Source: an uncultured Fibrobacter sp. (GTDB taxonomy: Bacteria; Fibrobacterota; Fibrobacteria; Fibrobacterales; Fibrobacteraceae). From it: DNA of 64,000 bases. A program made the position numbers and the translations under genes. This document shows, piece after piece, positions 57,881-64,000 of the stretch. A model generated the notes under the pieces. That model was not told the origin of the DNA. It ran no database searches and saw only the letters and a list, made by a program, of their open reading frames with translations. Within the stretch, counting starts at the first letter, position 1; every line of letters begins with the position of its first letter. The stretch spans positions 62,001 to 126,000 of the forward strand of contig NZ_CAMZCS010000003.1 of the NCBI RefSeq assembly GCF_947305105.1, in the 5' to 3' direction.

Positions 57881-60451
57881 TTGTTGAAAATCTATACTGG
57901 CATTATCGTTTTGTTGGCGGCTCTTGCCGCCATGGCACAGGAGCCGAGCGCGTCCGATGCCGTTGTTGGAGATTCTGCGAAGGTTCAGGGAATTGTTTTT
58001 AACGGCGTGGTGCAGGATTCTTCCTTTGCTGCGGGTGAAAAACTGAATGTGGAAATCCTTGAATCGGGCGAGGCTTTGCAGACGACAGTCGGCACGCCTT
58101 TCAGCGTCGTGCTTCCCGAAGATACTCTCTGGAACATTTGCGTTACCAATTCCGATACGGCGGGTGCCGAGAAGGAAAAATGCTACGAACTTGTGTATAC
58201 GGGCTCCGAAGGCAGTTTCTCGCAGGCATTGGGAGAGGCTTTTGTAGACGAGAGCGCAGAGACGAAAGACGAGAGCGTGGCTCAGGGACCTGATTCCGCC
58301 AAGGTCGGTGCCAGTGCTGAGCTCGGCCGAAGCAAGCCTGCCGAACCGACCACTGCCAAGACGGAGGGCTCGGGGCCCGAGGCTCAAGACTCGAAAGATT
58401 CTGCACAGGCAAAAAAGCCCGCCGAGGACGTGGATGTGGACGCGCTTCTTGCCGGGGGTGACAACACGAAGGTCACCGAACTCAAGAAAGTCGTGGTGCA
58501 GCTGCGTCGCCGTCCCAAGCGCAAGCCGGGCGAATCCGTTGTGACCGCGAAATCTATCAAGCGCATGCCGGGCCTTGCCGAAGCGGACGTCATCAAGAGT
58601 GTGCAGGCGCTCCCGGGCGTGGTCGCGAGTTCCGATTTCAGTTCCAAGATTTACGTGCGCGGTGGTGCCGCCGACCAGAACCTCTTCTTGTTCGACAACG
58701 CGGTGGTGTATTCCCCGGTGCATTTCTTCGGCCTGTTCAGCACCTTCCTCGTGGAAGGCATCGACGACGTGCAGTTCTACAAGAGCGGTTTCCCGGCGCA
58801 GTACGGCAACCGCCTGAGTTCCGTGCTCAAGATGGACGGACGCGCCGGTGGCCAGGACACAGTCAACGAGTGGTTCAGCAAGTCAAGTCTCAAGATAAGC
58901 ACGTTTGCCGCACAAGCCCACACCGAAGGACACCAGGGCCCGGCCCGCTGGGTGTTTGCAGGACGTACCACCTACATCGGCTACATGCTTGACCTCTGCA
59001 ATGCTATCGGCATTCTGGACCTGGAACTAGATTACGAATTTACGGACTTGCAGGGCACGTTCATGTACAACTTTACTGACGATACACGCATCAAGTTCAG
59101 CTACTATGTGGGTAAGGACCGTCTGAGTTTTGATCCTCTCTACATGGACTGGGGTAACATCGCCATTCCGTTGAATTTCTACCATCGCTTTAACGGGAAC
59201 TGGGATTACAATATGACTCTCGCATTCAGCGAGTTCTACCAGACCATGAAAATTAGCGATCTCATGTCTATCGAGATGTACCTCTACACCTTTGCCGGTA
59301 AGCAGTGGCTGAATTACCGCGGCATTGCTAACCACACGATAACCTTTGGCTACGAATTGGAATACGACTACGAACGTTACCAGGAAGCCATCGCCACGAT
59401 AAGCATTACCGATATCCAGAAGCCGTTCCACCATGTGGCCTACTTGCAGGATGCCTGGAAGTTTGCTCCCGATTACCTGTTGCAATACGGCATGCGCTTC
59501 AATTACCAGACGGCGGCTGAACACTTCGGTGTCGAACCCCGCGCCTCCTTCACGGTCAACGTGGACGAGAACAAGACGGTTGAACTGTACGGTGGCTATT
59601 ACCTGCAATACTTGAATTCCATCGTCTACACCGACCAGGAAACGCTGAACGAATTCTATTATCCGGCGACGACCACGACCAAGGGCAAGCATATCAAGCC
59701 CGCGTCTTCGTGGCTGTTTGCCGCGGAATACAGCCAGCGCAACATCTTCGAGGATTACGATGCGACCGTAGGTGTCTATTACAAGACGCAGAATAACTTG
59801 AACACGTTCCAGGCGGTGCTCGACAGCAACGAGGAAACGGCTTCGGACGACTTCGTGATTGCCGACGGGTTCGGCACGGCGGAAGCTTATTCCTTTGGTT
59901 ACGAACTTTCTCTGCGCAAGGATAGGGGCTGGCTGTTTGGCGGTATCAACTGGAGCCAGAGCATCAGCGTCGCCAAGACTCATGACGGTTCTAAACCCTA
60001 TTTCCCCAGTTGGCATCAGCCTTACGCGCTCAAGATGGATGCGGGTATCAACTGGAAGGGCGACGAGAACTCTCTCCGGAAACACAGGAAAAAAGGCCGC
60101 TATTTCCGCTCTTCCGTGATTCTCAAGTACTCTGCAGGCATGCCTATCAGCGAATACCTGGGCTACTACTATCCCGAAGAAATTGGAAGCCAGCAGTACT
60201 CGGACGAAATTACGGTGTTGCCGGGTAGCCGCAATGCCGGGCGCCAGACGGATTACTTCCGCATCGACGTGAAACCGATCGATATTGGAAAAGAAGACAA
60301 GTGGAATTTCAGTTGGACGATCATCAACTTGACAGACCACGAAAACATGTTCTACACATTCTACGATACGAGCAAGAACCCTCCCAAGAAGACATCCATC
60401 GCGCAGTTCCCCTTTTTACCGATAATGGTTAGCTATGAATATTATTTCTAG
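57881..60451 (+). CDS. TonB-dependent receptor with disordered linker
   Basis: 856 aa, TTG start. Signal peptide (MLKIYTGIIVLLAALAAMAQ), an N-terminal beta domain (about 25-110), a low-complexity linker (about 115-205) rich in Ala/Glu/Ser, then the plug domain: ELKKVVVQLRRRPKRKPGES, RMPGLAEADVIKSVQALPGV and KIYVRGGAADQNLFLFDN. The rest (about 330-856) is a 22-strand-type barrel ending in F (SYEYYF). It lacks an obvious TonB box, as in SusC-like proteins. The substrate is unknown. Its promoter suggests control by the ECF sigma factor. Overlaps the next gene by 17 bases. Confidence 0.85.
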   Translation: MLKIYTGIIVLLAALAAMAQEPSASDAVVGDSAKVQGIVFNGVVQDSSFAAGEKLNVEILESGEALQTTVGTPFSVVLPEDTLWNICVTNSDTAGAEKEKCYELVYTGSEGSFSQALGEAFVDESAETKDESVAQGPDSAKVGASAELGRSKPAEPTTAKTEGSGPEAQDSKDSAQAKKPAEDVDVDALLAGGDNTKVTELKKVVVQLRRRPKRKPGESVVTAKSIKRMPGLAEADVIKSVQALPGVVASSDFSSKIYVRGGAADQNLFLFDNAVVYSPVHFFGLFSTFLVEGIDDVQFYKSGFPAQYGNRLSSVLKMDGRAGGQDTVNEWFSKSSLKISTFAAQAHTEGHQGPARWVFAGRTTYIGYMLDLCNAIGILDLELDYEFTDLQGTFMYNFTDDTRIKFSYYVGKDRLSFDPLYMDWGNIAIPLNFYHRFNGNWDYNMTLAFSEFYQTMKISDLMSIEMYLYTFAGKQWLNYRGIANHTITFGYELEYDYERYQEAIATISITDIQKPFHHVAYLQDAWKFAPDYLLQYGMRFNYQTAAEHFGVEPRASFTVNVDENKTVELYGGYYLQYLNSIVYTDQETLNEFYYPATTTTKGKHIKPASSWLFAAEYSQRNIFEDYDATVGVYYKTQNNLNTFQAVLDSNEETASDDFVIADGFGTAEAYSFGYELSLRKDRGWLFGGINWSQSISVAKTHDGSKPYFPSWHQPYALKMDAGINWKGDENSLRKHRKKGRYFRSSVILKYSAGMPISEYLGYYYPEEIGSQQYSDEITVLPGSRNAGRQTDYFRIDVKPIDIGKEDKWNFSWTIINLTDHENMFYTFYDTSKNPPKKTSIAQFPFLPIMVSYEYYF

Positions 60452-62117
60452 AATGCTTGTTGTGTTTGCGCTTATGCTGGGGGCTTGTGGTGATTTCCAT
60501 GGGCCGTGGGACTACTATCCCGAAGAGCGGGATGTTTATCTGGGTATTTACACGTATGGGTATATTATGCCCGAGGAAAATTCGCACATCTGCTTCTCGA
60601 AAGTTTACGCTTTGGATGAATCGTCTGCGGAGGACTTCATTTTTTACGACAGTGCCTATGTGACGGTAAGTGGGCGTTTCTCAGTTTATGGAGAAAGAAT
60701 TATTGACACCACTATGGTCTTGCAACAAAGCGGTTCGCCAAATTGTTTTAAAGATTATAATGGTAAAGGCGTCGTGGGTGAAACTTACACGATGGAAGCT
60801 TATTTCGTTTGGGATAGCGCGGGCCATACTGCAAAATCCAGATACAAGGCTGAAGCGAAAATACCGGAAGCCGTCCGTGTCAAGGGCCTGAACGTTCCGC
60901 AGCAGGATGGAAGTTACAAGTGGATGGAATATGACAAAAATAAGGAGATCACTGTCCAATTCTTGGAATTTCCGATGGATATGGAATTCATCAAGTGCGC
61001 CTTGGATTACGACCATTCTGTGCGCGGAGTCCTTTCTGTGATGAACTATGGGATTGAAGAAAACGCGGAATCGCAAAAGACGACTATTAACCAGATGCTC
61101 AAGGGGTTGACCGAAGAGGATTCACTAGGGTATAGGGGCATAGCCTTGCATGATCCGCTCGAGACTTCGCAAAATTTGGGCTATACGTCGAATTCTAAGG
61201 TGGCGGACTACTATGCACTCGATACGCTTTACCTGATGAACATGATGATGCCCTTGGGAAAAATCTCGGTGGATTTCTATGCAACCGATGCGGCCTACAT
61301 TGACTATGAAAGTAAGGTGAAGGGCTCGGTGAGCGATTCCAGAATTATTCCGGAATCCAACATCGAGAACGGCATGGGGGTCTTTTCTGGGATGGCAAAG
61401 ACGACGATTGAGTTGTTTGTCGAAGGAACTGGGGTGAATATGTGGTATATTGCTTCAAAACAGTGTCATAATGAGAAAGGTGATTTTTCGGATAGTTGGG
61501 ATTCAAAGGCATGCAGGCTTTATAAGGATGCAATTTGTGCGGGAGATGAAAACTTGGATACCTGGCAGGATGGTTTAATGGGTGCCAACAAAAATGCTTA
61601 CAAACTGTACAGAGATAGCGTTCCCAATATAGCAGTCAGGTCATGTTATGCTTCACATGTGAAGGCGGCGATGATGCTCGATACAACCAAGTGGTCTATC
61701 TTTTTGCCGGATACGATTAATGAAAAAGATAAAAATAATGCTTATGGCGATGGTCTGAAACGTTATTGCGTGGCAAGCAACTTTGAGAGCAACCATATTG
61801 CGGATTGTACGGAAATGTATGAACAGTGCATAGAAAGCCCTGAAAAGAACAACTGCAAGGAATATTTGTGGATGTGGTGTGCCGACCGGGATTGGGATAC
61901 AAGGGAATATCCGCAGTGTAATTCTGCACTTGTGAGTCGTTACTATATCGAAAAGCCGAAATCAAACATATTGAAGCGGGAAGTGGAAACTATTTGTAGT
62001 TATTATTGGAATGAAGATGTCAAAGAAAAGGACAAAGTGAAGACTGTCTATCACTTGAGAAACCGTTCTTGTGAAAATTGGTGTAAGATGGATGACAAGG
62101 GGTTGGAATGCCAGTGA
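60435..62117 (+). CDS. DUF4249-like lipoprotein partner of the receptor
   Basis: 560 aa. Signal with lipobox LGAC; N-terminal ~230 residues resemble the DUF4249 lipoproteins that accompany TonB receptors (a beta-sandwich with YVTVSGRFSVYGERIID and GVVGETYTMEAYFVWDSAG). The second half is Cys-rich (more than ten Cys in the last ~180 residues, e.g. CTEMYEQCIESPEKNNCKEY) and unrecognised. Starts inside the receptor gene end. Probably a surface-exposed lid or ligand-binding partner. Confidence 0.65.
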   Translation: MNIISRMLVVFALMLGACGDFHGPWDYYPEERDVYLGIYTYGYIMPEENSHICFSKVYALDESSAEDFIFYDSAYVTVSGRFSVYGERIIDTTMVLQQSGSPNCFKDYNGKGVVGETYTMEAYFVWDSAGHTAKSRYKAEAKIPEAVRVKGLNVPQQDGSYKWMEYDKNKEITVQFLEFPMDMEFIKCALDYDHSVRGVLSVMNYGIEENAESQKTTINQMLKGLTEEDSLGYRGIALHDPLETSQNLGYTSNSKVADYYALDTLYLMNMMMPLGKISVDFYATDAAYIDYESKVKGSVSDSRIIPESNIENGMGVFSGMAKTTIELFVEGTGVNMWYIASKQCHNEKGDFSDSWDSKACRLYKDAICAGDENLDTWQDGLMGANKNAYKLYRDSVPNIAVRSCYASHVKAAMMLDTTKWSIFLPDTINEKDKNNAYGDGLKRYCVASNFESNHIADCTEMYEQCIESPEKNNCKEYLWMWCADRDWDTREYPQCNSALVSRYYIEKPKSNILKREVETICSYYWNEDVKEKDKVKTVYHLRNRSCENWCKMDDKGLECQ

Positions 62118-62197
62118 TTGCTTCGATGGAAATTTTGTTATGGATGGGAATTTTTACGGTGACAAATGAGTTAGGCTTAGGTGTTTAGAAGGTGATT

Positions 62198-63025
62198 ATG
62201 AAAACAAGAGTATTATTGACTGTATTTTTCCTTTTGGCGGGTGCGGCCTTTGCGGATCGCAGCTCGGAAATTCAGGATCTCAAGCTTGAAAAAGAAAAGC
62301 TGAATTCCGAAATCCAGAAGCTGAACCGGCAGATTGCCGCGACGGATTCGATGCTCAAGGCAGACGATTCCCGTTACAAGACGCTGCAGCAGCGTTACAA
62401 GGCCGATACGGAGCGCCGCCGTGCCGAAATCGACAGCTTGAACGCGAAAATCCGCAATGTCGCAGAACAGTTGCAAGACGAACGCGGCAAGCAGGCGCGC
62501 GCCAAGAACCGTAGCGAAAACGTCGCGGCAAAGCGCAAGGCCTTGCGCTCGGCGCTTTCCGCCGTCTGCCGCCAGCTGGAATCCCAGGTGGCCCAGACGC
62601 TCCCCTGGGAACGCGACACGAGGCTCGACCGCGTGAAATCCCTGACCCGCGATATCGAGGGCGGGAACGCCAGCGAAGAAGAAGCGTTTTCTCGCCTCAA
62701 GTCGCTTATCGCCGAAGAAACTCGGTTCGGCGACGAGGTGGCGATCATCAACAGCCCGCTCACGCGCAAGAACGGCGAACTCATCAACGCCTCGATATTG
62801 CGCATCGGGAACCAGTGGATGGTCTATAGTGACGACAATGGAACTGTTTTCGGTAGCCTTGTGCGCAAAATCGAGAACGGTAATATCGTTTACGAATGGA
62901 ACGAAGATTTGAACTTGGAAGAACGTGCCGCTGTCAAGCTCGCGATTGATGTAAAGCAGGCGAAAAAGCCGCCTCAGGTCGTGAAGTTGCCGGTGAGCCT
63001 CTCTGTTGTGGGAGGTGGAAAATGA
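62198..63025 (+). CDS. DUF3450-family periplasmic protein
   Basis: 275 aa from ATG 62198 (AGAAGG upstream). Signal peptide to ADR; long coiled coil (about 20-115; IQDLKLEKEKLNSEIQKLNR) then the DUF3450 C-terminal part (VAQTLPWERDTRLDRVKSL and NASILRIGNQWMVYSDDNG). In TonB2-type clusters the equivalent gene stands directly before ttpC. Predicted to link TonB energy transfer with a dedicated receptor. Confidence 0.75.
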   Translation: MKTRVLLTVFFLLAGAAFADRSSEIQDLKLEKEKLNSEIQKLNRQIAATDSMLKADDSRYKTLQQRYKADTERRRAEIDSLNAKIRNVAEQLQDERGKQARAKNRSENVAAKRKALRSALSAVCRQLESQVAQTLPWERDTRLDRVKSLTRDIEGGNASEEEAFSRLKSLIAEETRFGDEVAIINSPLTRKNGELINASILRIGNQWMVYSDDNGTVFGSLVRKIENGNIVYEWNEDLNLEERAAVKLAIDVKQAKKPPQVVKLPVSLSVVGGGK

Positions 63026-63126
63026 GAGATAAGAGACTAGAGGCTAGAGGCGAGAGATTAGAGACGAGAGACGAGCGGTTCGACAAGCTCACCGACCTTA
63101 ATAAGGGCCCTGAGCTTGCCGAAGGG
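63022..63126. repeat. GAGACGAGAGAC repeats and an inverted REP pair
   Basis: 63022-63075 is GAGATAAGAGACTAGAGG-type low-complexity sequence. 63076-63095 and 63108-63126 are REP-like elements (TTCGACAAGCTC and GAGCTTGCCGAA) in opposite orientation that can pair. Together they fill the gap before the TtpC-like gene. Confidence 0.8.
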
Positions 63127-63150
63127 TCCGTCAAGTTGCTCGAAGGTTTT

Positions 63151-64000
63151 ATGAAGGTGTCGTTGGTTTTGGTTCTCCTGGCGTCGTCGGCGTTTGCTTG
63201 GCCGTGGTCATCGAAAGAGAAAAAGCCGACTGCTGAAGACCAGGAACGCATCAAGGATTCCCTACAGCTCGAAGAAGTCCGCTCGCTGCAGCGCGAAGTC
63301 GAAACGCTGACCCGCATCCGTTTGCAGAAGGCCGACTCGCTCGAAAAAATGGAAGCGGAACACTGGAAAAAGCGCTACGCTGAATCGCAACTGACCGAGG
63401 AACACCAGGCAGAAACGCGCGAACTCGATGGCCGCTATTCCAAGCTCTCGACGGACTTGGGCCGCGTCAACGAAGAAGTGATGGCGAGCAAGAACGTGAC
63501 GGGCGAGGCCGAAGAAAATGCGAAGGCCGAAGAGTCCGCCTACGATGCGCTGAACACGCAGGTGAAGCTTTCTATCGACAAGACGCTCGGCGAGGTGACG
63601 GGCGACTATCCCGTGGGCATGAACGGCCGCCTGCTGCGCCTGAAGCAGGCCGCTGCCGAGGCCGATGCGCAGAACCCGAACACGCTGGGTGCTGCCCGCG
63701 GTTACCTGACGGATTTGCTTTTGCGCCAGGAACTGACCTACACGCAGTCTTACGGCCGCGAGGTTTCGCAGGTGGGCAACCGCCCCGATGTGAACGTGAA
63801 CCGCTTGCGTCTCGGTACGGTGTTCCTGGGCGAAGTCGCCGTGGACAATGGCGAAGTGCAGGCATTGCTCCGCTCGGGTGCTTTGCAGGGCAAGGTGTTC
63901 GAATGGAATGCAAATCTTCCGCCCGAAATGGCCGCGAACGTGAAGCAGGCCGTGACGCTTGCTCCGGAACACACGATTGTGAACATTCCGCTGGATGTTT
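63151..64000 (+). CDS. TtpC/ExbB-type energy-transduction protein, partial (3' end beyond window)
   Basis: 283 residues seen, frame still open at the window end. From ATG 63151: signal peptide MKVSLVLVLLASSAFAWPWS, then a long coiled coil (about 30-115) and a TtpC-like beta domain (VGQVGNR-type motif VSQVGNRPDVNVNRLRLGTV, GEVAVDNGEVQALLRSGAL). TtpC proteins are the large ExbB-like subunit of TonB2 systems, with proton-channel helices expected after the window. A reading from 63022 would place the signal inside a repeat tail and is rejected. Follows DUF3450, the usual order. Confidence 0.75.
   Translation, partial: MKVSLVLVLLASSAFAWPWSSKEKKPTAEDQERIKDSLQLEEVRSLQREVETLTRIRLQKADSLEKMEAEHWKKRYAESQLTEEHQAETRELDGRYSKLSTDLGRVNEEVMASKNVTGEAEENAKAEESAYDALNTQVKLSIDKTLGEVTGDYPVGMNGRLLRLKQAAAEADAQNPNTLGAARGYLTDLLLRQELTYTQSYGREVSQVGNRPDVNVNRLRLGTVFLGEVAVDNGEVQALLRSGALQGKVFEWNANLPPEMAANVKQAVTLAPEHTIVNIPLDV

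Noticed and set aside
1-64000. CRISPR array
   Set aside because: The 14-base AACCACTG array has no spacers, and no repeat-spacer pattern or cas gene was seen.

Overview
The window looks like a chromosomal segment of a Fibrobacter-type bacterium (Fibrobacterota). Evidence seen in the sequence: three secreted proteins with the Fibrobacter succinogenes major-paralogue (FISUMP) pattern (42044-43355, 48909-49700), many lipoproteins with a lipobox followed by Ser/Asp/Glu-rich linkers, a Gram-negative LPS-transport/rpoN cluster, and promoters with a recurring TATATTTGC-like -10 region. The species was not determined.

Layout. 1-7.9 kb is a defence island: a frameshifted DNA methyltransferase, its likely restriction enzyme, a uracil-glycosylase-fold protein, an XRE regulator with an McrB/McrC-like (LlaJI-type) pair, then a tRNA-like element with its own promoter just ahead of a HEPN-type protein. 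7.9-12.5 kb is accessory DNA: a GC-rich block, a small lipoprotein, a strongly structured putative RNA, an ORF6N/phospholipase-D-like fusion, a DUF1016 nuclease gene carrying a palindromic repeat, an antitoxin-like ORF and an acidic lipoprotein. 12.5-24.7 kb is core: an indolepyruvate oxidoreductase pair, a sulfatase-fold membrane enzyme, then lptC-lptA-lptB-rpoN-hpf-hprK-mlaD-like and dksA. 24.8-34.3 kb holds carB, HU, an AI-2E-type permease operon, a thioredoxin/TPR co-chaperone and dxr. 34.4-39.8 kb holds two lipoproteins inserted between dxr and cdsA-uppS-frr. 39.9-45 kb holds a Y-family polymerase/YolD pair, FISUMP proteins and a protein with three RNA-polymerase alpha-CTD-like repeats. 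45.2-53.1 kb holds an EF-G/TetM-like GTPase, a YhhN protein, an EamA transporter, an O-acetylhomoserine sulfhydrylase and an LTA-synthase-type enzyme. 62.2 kb to the end starts a TonB2-like system (DUF3450 plus a TtpC/ExbB-type protein).

The most interesting part is 53.2-62.1 kb. An ECF sigma factor, an anti-sigma factor with a DUF4384-like C-terminus, and a secreted caspase-family protein fused to surface-repeat sequence form one operon. An almost identical bipartite promoter, GTAACAC - 15 nt - GTGTT, stands before the sigma gene, before the upstream flavodoxin-family reductase, and before the downstream TonB-dependent receptor plus lipoprotein. This suggests one self-activating envelope regulon whose output is a caspase-like protease and an outer-membrane receptor. 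I do not know it as a described system.

Several short intergenic repeat families (AACCACTGTTTAC units, CCCTTCGACAAGCTCAGGGA elements, GAGACGAGAGAC and GGCTCGGGG strings) are scattered through the window, and some lie inside coding sequence. Function names are family inferences from reading the translations; no database search was run.
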